Shown piece by piece: positions 1 to 9,967 of a DNA stretch of 64,000 nt; the stretch's first letter is position 1; each line of letters opens with the position of its first letter. The DNA comes from CAWGQN01 sp963824885 (GTDB lineage: Bacteria; Actinomycetota; Actinomycetes; Actinomycetales; Microbacteriaceae): NCBI GenBank assembly GCA_963824885.1, contig CAWGQN010000001.1, forward strand, positions 186,001-250,000, given 5' to 3'. Made by a program: the position numbers and the translations under genes. Below the pieces are notes generated by a model. It was given only the letters and a program-made list of their open reading frames with translations, was not told the origin of the DNA and searched no databases.

Positions 1-1161
1 TGGAGCGTTGACGTACGAGACCGTGTCGGTAACCACGTGAGCAAAGACCCCTTTGAGTGCGGCGAGCTTGAGAACGCTCACGTCGAATTCGGCCAGCTCG
101 CCCCGAACCTCGATGTCAAGACTCGTCAACGGACCGTCCGCGAGACCAGAAAAAACGCGACCAAGCTTCTCGGCGAGCGGAATCGCCGGTCGAACCGACG
201 AATCGATTATTCCGCCAGCGACGTTGACGGCGTCGGGAACCACTTCGCCCGCAAGCGCGAGTCGAACAGACCGGGCAACAGCAACACCGGCCTTTTCTTG
301 CGCTTCGACGGTCGAGGCACCGAGGTGCGGAGTAACGATCACGTTGTCACAATCAAAGAACGGCATGTGCGCGCTCGGCTCGGTCTCGAATACGTCAATC
401 CCCGCGCCCGCAATCGTGCCATTGCGAAGCGCGCGGTCGAGCGCGTCCTCATCGATGAGACCGCCTCGAGCGACATTAATGACGACTGCGGAGTTCTTCA
501 TCGTCGCGAATGCGGCATCGCCAATGAGGCCCACGGTTTCAGGAGTCTTGGGCACGTGGATCGTAATGAAGTCGCTGCGCCGCAAGAGATCGTCGAACGT
601 CACGCATTCGACACCGAGTTGAGACGCGCGCGCGGCCGTAACATACGGATCGAACGTGATAATTGCGACGTCAAACGGGTGAAGACGGGCCGCGACAAGC
701 TGGCCAATTCGTCCGAAACCGACAATGCCGACGGTCTTGCCGTGGATTTCGGTGCCGGTAAACGCGGAGCGCCGCCACTCGCCCGCCTTGAGCGACGCGG
801 TTGCGCGAGGAATATGCCGGGCAAGACTGAGCATGTGTCCTATTGTCAGCTCGGCGGCCGAGATGACATTCGACGTGGGCGCGTTCACGACCATGACTCC
901 GGCCACGGTGGCCGCCTTGATGTCGACGTTGTCGAGGCCAACGCCCGCACGAGCGATAACCCGAAGTCGTGTGGCCGCGGCGATCACCTCGGCATCGATC
1001 CGCGTGGCAGACCGAATCAAGACCGCATCGACATCGGCGATCGCGGCCAGGAGTGCCGCCCTGTCGGTGCCATCGACCGCGCGAATCGTGAAGTCGGGGC
1101 CGAGTGCCTCGACGGTCGCCGGCGAGAGTTCTTCGGCAACGAGAACGACCGGTTTGTGCAC
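1..1161 (-). CDS. serA: D-3-phosphoglycerate dehydrogenase (3' end outside window)
   Basis: Oxidises 3-phosphoglycerate to 3-phosphohydroxypyruvate with NAD, the first step of serine synthesis, in the cytosol. The 387 visible residues start MHKPVVLVAEELSP. The NAD-binding GFGRIG lies at about 148-153 and is followed by the 2-hydroxyacid dehydrogenase motifs (NVARGGLIDEDAL, then HLGAST). After the catalytic part an extra domain begins, as in the long actinobacterial SerA, and runs off the window. GTG at 1161 is preferred because GAAGGG sits about 8 bases before it; the in-frame GTG at 1170 directly abuts that site. It lies downstream of ilvC on the same strand. Confidence 0.95.
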   Translation of the reverse strand, partial: MHKPVVLVAEELSPATVEALGPDFTIRAVDGTDRAALLAAIADVDAVLIRSATRIDAEVIAAATRLRVIARAGVGLDNVDIKAATVAGVMVVNAPTSNVISAAELTIGHMLSLARHIPRATASLKAGEWRRSAFTGTEIHGKTVGIVGFGRIGQLVAARLHPFDVAIITFDPYVTAARASQLGVECVTFDDLLRRSDFITIHVPKTPETVGLIGDAAFATMKNSAVVINVARGGLIDEDALDRALRNGTIAGAGIDVFETEPSAHMPFFDCDNVIVTPHLGASTVEAQEKAGVAVARSVRLALAGEVVPDAVNVAGGIIDSSVRPAIPLAEKLGRVFSGLADGPLTSLDIEVRGELAEFDVSVLKLAALKGVFAHVVTDTVSYVNAP

Positions 1162-1202
1162 GGGGTACACCCTTCAAATTGGGGCGGTGAGGGGGGAGGT
1201 GA

Positions 1203-1223
1203 CCCGCGACACGAGTGCGCGGG
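1203..1223 (-). terminator. Hairpin between ilvC and serA
   Basis: CCCGCG and CGCGGG arms with an inner CAC/GTG pairing form a short GC-rich stem in the 135-base gap between ilvC and serA. No T run follows, so it could be a weak attenuator, an RNA-processing site or chance. Confidence 0.25.
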
Positions 1224-1296
1224 CACCTCAACTTTAGTCGAGTTCGGCGAAGCGTCTCACCGGTCTCACGCGGCACGGGTGCCGAAACAGCGGCCG

Positions 1297-2322
1297 CTAC
1301 CGCGACGCGCTTCCGTCGACGTAGTCGTCGTTGACCGCGTTCCACGAAAACAGCGCGCGGAGTTCGCGCCCGGTTTGTTCAATCGGGTGTTCCTCGCCCT
1401 TTTTACGGAGAGCGAAGAACTCGGGAGCGCCAGCGTCCTGATCGGCTATGAAACGCTTTGCGAACGTGCCGTCTTGAATGTCGGCGAGAACCGCCTTCAT
1501 ATTCTCTTTGACGTGCGGATCAATAACGCGCCCACCAGAAACGTAGTCGCCGTATTCGGCGGTATCCGACACGCTCCACCGCTGCTTCGCAATGCCACCC
1601 TCCCACATGAGATCGACAATGAGCTTGAGCTCGTGCAAGACCTCGAAGTACGCGATTTGCGGTTGATAACCGGCTTCGACGAGCGTCTCAAAGCCGTATT
1701 GCACGAGTTGCGACGTTCCTCCACACAACACAGCTTGCTCGCCAAAAAGATCGGTTTCGGTTTCTTCCGTGAACGTCGTCTTGATCGCACCTGCTCGCAG
1801 TCCACCAATCGCTTTCGCGTACGACCACGCGAGCTCCCACGCCGACCCCGTCGCGTCAACCTCGACCGCGACAATCACGGGAACACCCCGCCCCGCCTCG
1901 AACTCGCGCCGGACGATGTGTCCCGGCCCCTTAGGTGCGACGAGCACGACGTCAACTCCCGCGGGCGCGTGGATGTAGCCAAACCGGATATTAAATCCGT
2001 GGCCAAAGACGAGCGCTTTTCCGTCTGCGAGGTGAGGCTGAATGTCGTCCGCGTAGACGTGGCGTTGAACCTGGTCGGGCGCGAGGACGACGATCACGTC
2101 CGCCCACGCCGACGCGTCGGCAACCGACGCGACCCTCAAGCCACTCTCTTCGGCTTTCGATTTCGACGTCGATCCGGCTTTGAGCCCGACGACGACCTCG
2201 ACGCCGGAATCTCGAAGATTGAGGGCGTGGGCGTGCCCTTGCGAACCATAGCCTATGACGGCAACCTTCTTCCCTTGAATAATCGAAAGGTCAGCGTCTG
2301 CGTCGTGGAAAATCTCGGTCAC
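1297..2322 (-). CDS. ilvC: Ketol-acid reductoisomerase (NADP+)
   Basis: Converts acetolactate or acetohydroxybutyrate to the dihydroxy acid in valine, leucine and isoleucine synthesis. The 341-residue length fits class I enzymes. GYGSQG of the NADP fold is at 24-29, and the knotted metal-binding domain contains ETETDLFGEQ and ELKLIVDLMWEGG. GTG 2322 is chosen because AAGGAG lies 8 bases upstream; a longer reading frame adds 24 unrelated residues. It follows ilvN by 75 bases and precedes serA, consistent with one ilvB-N-C-serA transcript. Confidence 0.97.
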   Translation of the reverse strand: MTEIFHDADADLSIIQGKKVAVIGYGSQGHAHALNLRDSGVEVVVGLKAGSTSKSKAEESGLRVASVADASAWADVIVVLAPDQVQRHVYADDIQPHLADGKALVFGHGFNIRFGYIHAPAGVDVVLVAPKGPGHIVRREFEAGRGVPVIVAVEVDATGSAWELAWSYAKAIGGLRAGAIKTTFTEETETDLFGEQAVLCGGTSQLVQYGFETLVEAGYQPQIAYFEVLHELKLIVDLMWEGGIAKQRWSVSDTAEYGDYVSGGRVIDPHVKENMKAVLADIQDGTFAKRFIADQDAGAPEFFALRKKGEEHPIEQTGRELRALFSWNAVNDDYVDGSASR

Positions 2323-2397
2323 AGTGTGTACTCCTTTTTTCGTGTCGTGGTGAGAATTGGCGTGTGCACTCCCGCTGACCGCGGCAGCGCACACGCA

Positions 2398-2907
2398 CTA
2401 GGCCTTGAGGGCACGCTCGGAAACTGATCGTGGACCGCGACCCAGAGCAAGAAGGCCCGATTGGGCCAACTCGCGAATCCCAAAGGGTTCGAGAACTTGC
2501 AAGAAGGCGCGCGTCTTTTCAGAATCACCCGTGATCTCAATGATGAGGGCTTCAGACGACACATCGACCACCTTGGCACGAAAAAGCGCGGCCACCTCAA
2601 GAATGTGGGATCGGGTCGCGTTGTCGGCTCGCACCTTAACGAGCAGGTGTTCGCGGTGAACCGTGTGACGCGAGTCAAGTTCGACGACCTTAATAACGTT
2701 TATGAGCTTGTTGAGCTGTTTTGTCACTTGCTCGAGAGGCAGCTTGTCGACGTCGACAACAATCGTCATGCGCGACAGATCCGCAATTTCGCTACCTCCC
2801 ACCGCGAGCGACTCAATGTTAAAGCCGCGCCGAGCAAAAAGCCCCGCCACGCGGGTCAACAGGCCGGGCTTGTCTTCAACGAGGAGACTCAGAATATGCG
2901 TTGTCAT
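2398..2907 (-). CDS. ilvN: Acetolactate synthase small (regulatory) subunit
   Basis: The 169-residue protein is the regulatory partner of IlvB and carries feedback control by valine in this family. An ACT domain fills the first ~75 residues (ILSLLVEDKPGLLTRVAGLF, then RRGFNIESLAVGG). The C-terminal ALS_ss_C-type domain follows. Only 3 bases separate it from the ilvB stop, which indicates co-transcription and translational coupling. It is also called ilvH in many genomes. Confidence 0.97.
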   Translation of the reverse strand: MTTHILSLLVEDKPGLLTRVAGLFARRGFNIESLAVGGSEIADLSRMTIVVDVDKLPLEQVTKQLNKLINVIKVVELDSRHTVHREHLLVKVRADNATRSHILEVAALFRAKVVDVSSEALIIEITGDSEKTRAFLQVLEPFGIRELAQSGLLALGRGPRSVSERALKA

Positions 2908-2910
2908 AAC

Positions 2911-4755
2911 TCACTCCCCTTCCCATTCGGGCACGTGATCAAGCGCGTGTTGCACGGCACTGTTACTGAGGCCCTGGGGGACCATCGGCCACACCATCGA
3001 ATCGCGACTCACGACAAAGTCGATGACGACGGGTCGATCATTCGTCTCGAGCGCTCGACGGATCGCAGCGTCGACGTCCTCGAGTTGTGTGACTCGAATA
3101 CCGAGGGCACCGTAGGCTTCTGCAAGCGTGACAAAATCGGGAATCATTTGGGTTTCATGCCCCGTATTGAGACTCGTAAACGAGTGCCTGCCCTCGTAGA
3201 AAAGGGTCTGCCACTGGCGAACCATTCCCAACGACGAATTGTTAATGATCGCGACCTTAATCGGGATGTTGTTGATAGTGCACGTCGCGAGCTCTTGATT
3301 CGTCATTTGAAAACTCCCGTCGCCGTCAATCGCCCACACGACTCGGTCCGGTTCGGCAACCTTCGCTCCCATCGCGGCGGGGACCGCATAACCCATCGTG
3401 CCGGCACCGCCCGAGTTCAGCCAGGAATTGGGGCGCTCATAGCGGATGAACTGCGCGGCCCACATTTGATGTTGGCCGACGCCCGACGTAAATATTCCCT
3501 CGGGACCGGTGAGCGAACCAATTCGCGAAATGACCTCTTGCGGAGCCATGAGCCCGTCGGTCGTCGGCGAATAACCCAGCGGAAACTTCTTTTTCAACCC
3601 GTGCAAATACGTCCACCACTCGGCCACGTCAAGCGGCGCTCGGTTCGTGAGCGCGCAAAACGCATCCGTGAGTCCGAGTAGTGCTTCTTTCGCATCCGCG
3701 ACAATCGGAACGTCGGCCGCGCGAATCTTCGAAATTTCCGCGGGATCGATGTCGACGTGCACGATTGTGGCGTTGGGTGCGAAATGAGCGACCTTGCCCG
3801 TGACTCGGTCGTCGAATCGAGCACCAAGCGCGACAATGAGATCGGACTCTTGCAAGCTCAGCACTGCGGGAACCGAGCCGTGCATGCCCGGCATCCCGAG
3901 GTGCAGCGGATGAGAGTCGGGAAATGCTCCGCGTGCCATGAGCGTCGTGACAACCGGAGCACCAACCGCCTCGGCGAAGACCGCCAGTTCAGCCGACGCT
4001 CGCGCCCGAATTACACCACCCCCGACGTAGAGGACGGGTTTCGACGAACCCGCGAGAAGGCGCGCCGCTGCGAGAATCTTCGCGTTGTTCGCTTTCGCGA
4101 CGGGACGATAGCCCGGGAGGTTTAGTGTCGTTGGCCACACAAACGGCGCAGAATCCTGTTGCGCGTCTTTCGTGACATCGACCAAGACCGGACCCGGACG
4201 CCCGGTCGACGCAATGTGGTGAGCGGCCGCGAGCGTCATGGGCACATCGTCCGGCTTCGTCACGAGGATAGAGTGCTTCGTGATCGGCATGGTTATCCCG
4301 ACAATGTCAGCCTCTTGAAACGCATCGGTCCCCATGAGAGTCGAAAACACTTGGCCGGTGATGACAACAATTGGCACCGAGTCCATGTAGGCATCCGCAA
4401 TTGCGGTCACGAGATTGGTCGCGCCGGGACCCGACGTCGCAATCGCAACGCCCACACGCCCGCTCGCCGCGGCGTATCCCTCTGCCGCGTGCCCCGCACC
4501 CTGTTCATGACGCACGAGAACGTGGCGTATCGTCTTCGACGCCATGAGTTCGTCATAGAAGGGAATGATCGCGCCGCCCGGGAGTCCAAAAACGTCGGTC
4601 ACTCCGAGAATTTCGAGCGACCGGAGAATCGCTCCCGATCCCGTCAGAACGTCGCCGGAACCCGATTCAGTCGTCGCACCCGATTCGGCGTGCGGCGGGC
4701 GGCGCCGCACGGGCGCGCGCTGCGCGTTTGCGGCGGAAGAGGATTCGCTGGGCAT
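2911..4755 (-). CDS. ilvB: Acetolactate synthase large subunit
   Basis: ThDP-dependent condensation of pyruvate with pyruvate or 2-oxobutyrate, the first common step of branched-chain amino-acid synthesis. The 614 residues begin at ATG 4755, with GAAGGGA upstream; the open frame before it is not family-like. The catalytic glutamate region RHEQGAGHAAEGYAAASG lies near the N-terminus, and the ThDP motif runs from GDGSFQ to INN at roughly 475-505. The first ~45 residues are a low-complexity leader typical of actinobacterial IlvB. It sits 62 bases after ilvD, too short a gap for a T-box. Confidence 0.97.
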   Translation of the reverse strand: MPSESSSAANAQRAPVRRRPPHAESGATTESGSGDVLTGSGAILRSLEILGVTDVFGLPGGAIIPFYDELMASKTIRHVLVRHEQGAGHAAEGYAAASGRVGVAIATSGPGATNLVTAIADAYMDSVPIVVITGQVFSTLMGTDAFQEADIVGITMPITKHSILVTKPDDVPMTLAAAHHIASTGRPGPVLVDVTKDAQQDSAPFVWPTTLNLPGYRPVAKANNAKILAAARLLAGSSKPVLYVGGGVIRARASAELAVFAEAVGAPVVTTLMARGAFPDSHPLHLGMPGMHGSVPAVLSLQESDLIVALGARFDDRVTGKVAHFAPNATIVHVDIDPAEISKIRAADVPIVADAKEALLGLTDAFCALTNRAPLDVAEWWTYLHGLKKKFPLGYSPTTDGLMAPQEVISRIGSLTGPEGIFTSGVGQHQMWAAQFIRYERPNSWLNSGGAGTMGYAVPAAMGAKVAEPDRVVWAIDGDGSFQMTNQELATCTINNIPIKVAIINNSSLGMVRQWQTLFYEGRHSFTSLNTGHETQMIPDFVTLAEAYGALGIRVTQLEDVDAAIRRALETNDRPVVIDFVVSRDSMVWPMVPQGLSNSAVQHALDHVPEWEGE

Positions 4756-4817
4756 GGAGCTGGTCCCTTCGAGTGAGACTGGTGATTGAGGTCGATTGTC
4801 TCGCAAAGCACGTCGCG

Positions 4818-6512
4818 CTATCCCGTGATTGCACCCTCGGCGGCAGACCGAACGAGCGTGACGTATTTTGCGAGAACACCGCGCGTGTAGCGCGGTGGGG
4901 GCGGAACCCACTGCACGCGGCGAGTTGACAGCGTGGCCTCATCGACGAGTAAATCGATCACTCGAGCCGCGATGTCGACTCGAATACGATCACCGTCGCG
5001 TACGAGCCCAATGGGTCCCCCATCAACCGCCTCCGGTGCAATGTGGCCGATGCACAAGCCGGTTGTTCCGCCTGAGAATCGCCCGTCGGTCAACAGTAGT
5101 ACATCGCGCCCCAATCCCGCGCCTTTAATTGCGGCGGTAATCGCGAGCATTTCGCGCATACCGGGGCCACCCTTCGGACCCTCGAAACGGATAATGACCG
5201 CATCGCCGGGTGCGATCACGCCGGCCGTCAACGCGTCCATCGCGGCTCGTTCGCCCTCGAATACGCGCGCGGGTCCTTCAAAACCGTCGGCATCGAATCC
5301 CGCGGTTTTGACGACCGCACCCTCGGGTGCCAACGATCCCGTCACGATTGTCAGACCGCCCGTTGGGTGAATGGGGTCGTCAAGGCGACGAATGACCACG
5401 CCGTCGAGAGGTTCAATCGTCATGTCGGCGAAGTTTTGAGCGACTGTTTTGCCCGTGACGGTCAGGGCGTCACCGTCGATCAAACCCTCGTCCAAGAGTG
5501 CCTTCATGACGGTCGGGACGCCGCCGTGCCGGTCGACGTCGTTCATGACGAATTTCCCAAACGGCTTGAGGTCCCCAATGTGCGGGACGCGATCACCAAT
5601 GCGATTGAAATCCGCGAGAGTCAGATCAACCTCTGCCTCGCGCGCGATTGCGAGCAAATGGAGCACGACGTTCGTCGAACCACCGAGCGCCATCGCGACC
5701 GCAATAGCGTTCTCAAACGCCGACTTCGTCAAAATATCTCTCGTGGTGATGCCCCCGTTCAAGAGCGCGACGACGGCCTCTCCGCTTCGATGCGCGAAAT
5801 AATCGCGGCGGCGATCAGCAGACGGCGGCGCCGCGGATCCCGGCAAACTCATTCCCAGCGCCTCGGCGACGCTCGCCATGGTGTTGGCGGTAAACATGCC
5901 CCCGCACGCACCCTCGCCCGGAGCAAAAGCGCACTCAATTCGCTTCGCGTCGCTCTCGCTCAAGCGACCCGATTTGACGGCACCAACGGCCTCAAACGAG
6001 TCAATGATCGTGATGTCTTTTTCCGTCCCGTCGCTCAGCGTGACCCAGCCCGGAGCAATCGACCCGGCATAAAGAAAAATCGACGCGAGATCGAGACGCG
6101 CGGCCGCCATAAGCATCCCGGGAAGGCTCTTATCGCACCCCGCGAGGAGCACAGACCCGTCAAGCCGTTCGGCTTGCATGACCGTCTCGACCGAGTCGGC
6201 AATCACCTCACGCGACACGAGAGAAAAATGCATTCCCTCGTGACCCATCGAGATTCCATCGGAAACCGAAATCGTGCCAAATTGCAACGGATAACCGCCG
6301 CCCGAAAATACTCCCTCTTTCGACGCGCGCGCGAGACGATCAAGCGAGAGATTGCACGGGGTGATCTCGTTCCACGAGCTCGCGATTCCAATTTGAGGTT
6401 TGTCCCAATCGGCGTCGCCCATCCCCACGGCACGAAGCATTCCGCGCGACGTCGTCGCTTCGATCCCGTCGGTGACAACGCGACTGCGCGGTTTTGAGTC
6501 AATTCCCGGCAT
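4818..6512 (-). CDS. ilvD: Dihydroxy-acid dehydratase
   Basis: Dehydrates dihydroxy-isovalerate or dihydroxy-methylvalerate to the 2-oxo acid using an Fe-S cluster. The 564 residues carry cluster cysteines in TPCN (about 53), AGCDKSLPG (about 126) and ACGGMFTANTM (about 197). ATG 6512 gives the family start MPGIDSKPRSR; no strong ribosome site is seen before it. It lies 35 bases downstream of otsB on the same strand, so transcription may run through from the trehalose genes. Confidence 0.96.
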   Translation of the reverse strand: MPGIDSKPRSRVVTDGIEATTSRGMLRAVGMGDADWDKPQIGIASSWNEITPCNLSLDRLARASKEGVFSGGGYPLQFGTISVSDGISMGHEGMHFSLVSREVIADSVETVMQAERLDGSVLLAGCDKSLPGMLMAAARLDLASIFLYAGSIAPGWVTLSDGTEKDITIIDSFEAVGAVKSGRLSESDAKRIECAFAPGEGACGGMFTANTMASVAEALGMSLPGSAAPPSADRRRDYFAHRSGEAVVALLNGGITTRDILTKSAFENAIAVAMALGGSTNVVLHLLAIAREAEVDLTLADFNRIGDRVPHIGDLKPFGKFVMNDVDRHGGVPTVMKALLDEGLIDGDALTVTGKTVAQNFADMTIEPLDGVVIRRLDDPIHPTGGLTIVTGSLAPEGAVVKTAGFDADGFEGPARVFEGERAAMDALTAGVIAPGDAVIIRFEGPKGGPGMREMLAITAAIKGAGLGRDVLLLTDGRFSGGTTGLCIGHIAPEAVDGGPIGLVRDGDRIRVDIAARVIDLLVDEATLSTRRVQWVPPPPRYTRGVLAKYVTLVRSAAEGAITG

Positions 6513-6547
6513 GAAAGCGAGTTTAGTCGCGACGTATGCGGAGTGTT

Positions 6548-7345
6548 TCACACGCGAAGGTCGGCAAGCACGTGCAACGCGCTTGCGACGAGCTCCGGCG
6601 TCGCAACTCGATACGTCGCGTTCGTCGCTCCCGGACCGCACTTCAACGACAAATCGCCGGGCCCGAGCACTGAAAATGCGTCTTCATCGGTCACGTCATC
6701 GCCGGCAAACAGGACGGCGGTCGCTCCCGTCAATTGGCGCAACCGCTTGATCGCGGTTCCCTTGGTTGTTCCGCGCACCGAAAATTCGACCACGTGTTTG
6801 CCGGACCGAATCGTGAGATCGGGAACCGCGGCGACCGCTTCTGCGCGTGATCGCGACGCCGCTTCGGTCGCGTGCTCGCTCGTAGCGACTCGCGTGTGAA
6901 GAGCAAAACCGACCGGCTTCACCTCGAGACGGACGCCCGCGTACTCGTTTGCGATGCGATCAAGCGCCGATCGAAGGGTCTCGAGCTTTGATTGCTCGTG
7001 GGCATCGAGCACGAGTCCCGTCTGACCGTCGTGATGAAACTCGACGCCGTGCGATCCAACGAGGAGCACCGCATCGGGAGCTTCCGAGACCGATGCGAGA
7101 TTCGCAATCCCACGTCCCGAAACGAGCGCGACCGTCGTGAGGGGCGAATCGACAAGGCGCTTGATCGCGCTCACCGCCGACGGGATCGGCCTCGCATCGA
7201 GCGGATCGTCCACTTCGCGCGCGAGCGTGCCATCGAAATCGAGCGCAACGAGGAGCGCGTCTGTCGCGGCAATACGTCTGATCGCGGTTCGCAACGTCGC
7301 GCCCAGGCCCTCATCGTCGCGCTCGGTCACATCGACGTCTGTCAT
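6548..7345 (-). CDS. otsB: Trehalose-6-phosphate phosphatase
   Basis: Removes phosphate from trehalose-6-phosphate to give trehalose. The 265-residue HAD-superfamily protein has the nucleophile motif DFDGT at 36-40 and the late acidic motif GDDVTDEDAF. Its ATG overlaps the otsA stop by 4 bases, so the two enzymes of the OtsAB pathway are translationally coupled. Confidence 0.95.
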   Translation of the reverse strand: MTDVDVTERDDEGLGATLRTAIRRIAATDALLVALDFDGTLAREVDDPLDARPIPSAVSAIKRLVDSPLTTVALVSGRGIANLASVSEAPDAVLLVGSHGVEFHHDGQTGLVLDAHEQSKLETLRSALDRIANEYAGVRLEVKPVGFALHTRVATSEHATEAASRSRAEAVAAVPDLTIRSGKHVVEFSVRGTTKGTAIKRLRQLTGATAVLFAGDDVTDEDAFSVLGPGDLSLKCGPGATNATYRVATPELVASALHVLADLRV

Positions 7346-8934
7346 GACGCACCAGCGACGGGATTATCGAATTCGTCGCCCGCACCTCGGCGCGCGGGAT
7401 GGACACCCGACCCTTCGCCAAGAACCGAGCTTTGCACGAGGGTATCGAGAAATAGCGCTGACCACTTGGCAACATCGTTGTCAAACACTCGCTTCCGAAG
7501 GAGCCGCATTCGGCGGGATCGCTCGCGTTTCGGCATGGTAATTGCTCGCATCATTGCGTTTTTGAGGCCGGCAATGTCGTGCGGATTCACGAGCAACGCG
7601 TGACGGAGTTCGTCGGCCGCTCCAGCAAACTCGCTCAACACGAGCACGCCATTGTCGTCAAATCGCGTTGCAACGTATTCTTTCGCGACGAGATTCATCC
7701 CGTCTCGCAGTGCCGTCACCAACATCACGTCCGCGGCCAAGCACAGGGCGACCAACTCTTCGCGCGGGTAGCGATGGTGCAAATAACTGATTGCCGTGTG
7801 GCTAATCGACCCGTATTCACCGTTAATGCGCCCGACCGTCAATTCAATTTCGTCACGAAGCTGGCGGTACGCTTCGACGCGCTCGCGACTGGGACTCGCG
7901 ACTTGAACGAGAGTCACGTCTTCGACCGCGAGCGAACCCTCGGCGAGCAACTCGCCGTACGCTTCAAGGCGATGACCAATACCCTTTGTGTAGTCGAGGC
8001 GGTCGACACCCAGCATGATCGTTTCAGGATTGCCCAAGTCGTCGCGAATTTGCCGCGCTCGCGCTTGAACGCTCGGTTGTCGTGCGAGCTGATCGTAACT
8101 CAGAGAGTCAATTGAGATGGGAAATGCGCGCGCAATGACCGTTCGCACTATTTTGCCTCGACGCGACGTCGAAATGCGACTGGCCGCATTGTCGGGAGGA
8201 ATATCGTCGGCGAACGGGACCTCGACGATGGGACCCTTCGTGTCGTATCCCTTGAGCCGCCGAACGGCTCGCGAAAAGTTTCCCGCGTCGGCGACGCGTT
8301 GAAAACCGATCACGTCGGCGCCGAGCAATCCGTCGATGATTTGCTCGCGCCACGGCAGTTGCGAGAAAATTCCGTACGGGGGGAACGGAATGTGGTCAAA
8401 GAAACCGATCACGAGGTCGGGCCGAAGACCCCGCAATATTCGCGGCACCAGTTGGAGCTGGTAATCCTGCACCCAAACAACGGCTCCCGGTGCCGCGGTT
8501 CGCGCGGCGACGTCGGCGAACCGGCGGTTCACCTCGAGATAGGCTTCCCACCACTCGCGACGATAAATCGGGGGGGAAATGACGTCGTGGTAGAGCGGCC
8601 ACAGTGTTTCGTTGGAGAACCCCTCGTAGTATTCGGTGATTTCTTCCGCGCTGAGCGGGACGGGGATAATCCAAATTCCGTCGGCGTCGAACGCGGGAGC
8701 GTCGTCGTCTGGAACCCCCGTCCACCCGATCCACGCACCGTCGTTCGCTTTCATAACCGGCGCGAGCGCGGTCACGAGCCCCCCGGGGGACGACCGCCAC
8801 GTCGCCAAGCGGTCCTCTTCGTCAGAAACTCGATCCACGGGGAGGCGATTCGACACGACGACGAGGCCAAAAGTGCCGTTTGCCGCACCCGCACGTGTGA
8901 TGTCGTGGCTGGCGATAATTAGTCCGATCGTCAC
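7342..8934 (-). CDS. otsA: Trehalose-6-phosphate synthase
   Basis: GT20 glycosyltransferase joining a nucleotide-glucose and glucose-6-phosphate. It shows LVVVSNRLPVDR, the WVQDYQLQLVPRILR catalytic region, GVDRLDYTKGIGHR and LVLSEFAGAADEL. With GTG 8934 it has 530 residues; the open frame extends to 9000 but the extra residues are not family-like. The upstream 66 bases are shared with a divergent gene. The last residues overlap otsB. Confidence 0.95.
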   Translation of the reverse strand: MTIGLIIASHDITRAGAANGTFGLVVVSNRLPVDRVSDEEDRLATWRSSPGGLVTALAPVMKANDGAWIGWTGVPDDDAPAFDADGIWIIPVPLSAEEITEYYEGFSNETLWPLYHDVISPPIYRREWWEAYLEVNRRFADVAARTAAPGAVVWVQDYQLQLVPRILRGLRPDLVIGFFDHIPFPPYGIFSQLPWREQIIDGLLGADVIGFQRVADAGNFSRAVRRLKGYDTKGPIVEVPFADDIPPDNAASRISTSRRGKIVRTVIARAFPISIDSLSYDQLARQPSVQARARQIRDDLGNPETIMLGVDRLDYTKGIGHRLEAYGELLAEGSLAVEDVTLVQVASPSRERVEAYRQLRDEIELTVGRINGEYGSISHTAISYLHHRYPREELVALCLAADVMLVTALRDGMNLVAKEYVATRFDDNGVLVLSEFAGAADELRHALLVNPHDIAGLKNAMMRAITMPKRERSRRMRLLRKRVFDNDVAKWSALFLDTLVQSSVLGEGSGVHPARRGAGDEFDNPVAGAS

Positions 8935-8986
8935 GGAGATGAAGTGCAACCCTCTCGAGTCGAGACTACCAGGAGCGGGGCCTGAG

Positions 8987-8992
8987 TAGACT
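8987..8992 (+). promoter_or_regulatory. Probable -10 box of a leaderless gene
   Basis: TAGACT ends 8 bases before the ATG at 9001, and no ribosome-binding sequence is present. That spacing would place the transcription start at or next to the start codon, the usual arrangement of leaderless actinobacterial mRNAs. The -35 region is not clear. Confidence 0.5.
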
Positions 8993-9000
8993 GGGCACAA

Positions 9001-9867
9001 ATGATTCGCATCGGCATGAGCACTTCGTGCGTGTATCCGCTGTCAGCCGAACGGGGGTTTCGTTTTGCGAAACTCGCGGGGTTTGACGGGGTCGAAGTCA
9101 TGATCACGCGCGAAGAGACGACTCAAAGTTCGACCGCGCTGCGCGCACTCTCCGCCACATACGACATGCCGATTGTGTCAATCCACGCGCCGGTGTTACT
9201 CCTCACCCACTTTGTGTGGGGCCGAGACCCCCGAGTGAAACTCGAGCGATCTGCGGCCCTGGCTCGCGACACGGGCGCAACGACCGTCGTTGTCCATCCT
9301 CCCTTTCGGTGGCAATCCGGCTACGCCGACGAGTTTCTCGACATTGTCCGATCAACGTCGCGCGCGTACGACGTTGAAATTGCGGTCGAAAACATGTTTC
9401 CGTGGAAAATTGGCGGGCGAAGCCTCAAGGCGTATTCGCCCGGTTGGGATCCGAGCGACATGGATTGCGACTCGGCAACGCTAGATTTTTCTCACGCGGC
9501 GCTCAGCGGCGTGAGCGGACTCGACATGGCCCGTCGTCTTGGCGACCGCCTTCGGCACGTTCATTTGTGTGACGGATCGGGTTCACTCGATGACGACCGC
9601 GTGTTCGACGAGCATTTGCTTCCCGGCTACGGGAGCCAACCGGTCGCCGAGACACTCGCTTTCCTGGCTGAGCGAGATTGGTCGGGTGACGTGATCGCAG
9701 AGATCAATACTCGCAAGGCGAAAACCGACGGTGAGCGCCTCAATCTCCTCGTCGAGACACTCAATTTTGCGCGCGCACACGCCACTCGACAGAGCCACCC
9801 GGAACTCGCGGGGCACTTCAAGCGCGCGCGAAAAGCGTGGGCCGCGCTCGTGCACGGCCATCGCTAA
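9001..9867 (+). CDS. Sugar phosphate isomerase/epimerase (TIM barrel)
   Basis: A 288-residue xylose-isomerase-like/AP-endonuclease-2 TIM barrel. It has the metal-ligand pattern of the family: VSIHAPV, VVVHPPFR, EIAVENMFP, LDFSHAAL, HVHLCDGSG and VIAEINTRK. The substrate cannot be read from the sequence; relatives act on sugars, inosose or hydroxypyruvate. ATG 9001 lies directly after a -10-like box. It is divergent from otsA and followed by a small membrane protein gene. Confidence 0.85.
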   Translation: MIRIGMSTSCVYPLSAERGFRFAKLAGFDGVEVMITREETTQSSTALRALSATYDMPIVSIHAPVLLLTHFVWGRDPRVKLERSAALARDTGATTVVVHPPFRWQSGYADEFLDIVRSTSRAYDVEIAVENMFPWKIGGRSLKAYSPGWDPSDMDCDSATLDFSHAALSGVSGLDMARRLGDRLRHVHLCDGSGSLDDDRVFDEHLLPGYGSQPVAETLAFLAERDWSGDVIAEINTRKAKTDGERLNLLVETLNFARAHATRQSHPELAGHFKRARKAWAALVHGHR

Positions 9868-9967
9868 GGGTTTGTCGCGCGGTTGCGCCGTGTCCTCACG
9901 ATCAAATCAATCGCACCGCGAGAGAAAGACGTCGAGCACACGACGAGGTACCGTTGAATGGAATCCA

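Noticed and set aside
37..2427. Very long open frame opposite serA and ilvC
   Set aside because: It is the antisense shadow of two clear conserved genes; it has no ribosome site, and its Arg/Asp/Gly-rich sequence has no family character. Similar shadows oppose ilvB, ilvD, otsA and the HEAT-like genes.
4755..4818. T-box or leader-peptide attenuator before ilvB
   Set aside because: The gap to ilvD is only 62 bases and no leader frame rich in Leu/Val/Ile codons or T-box sequence is visible.
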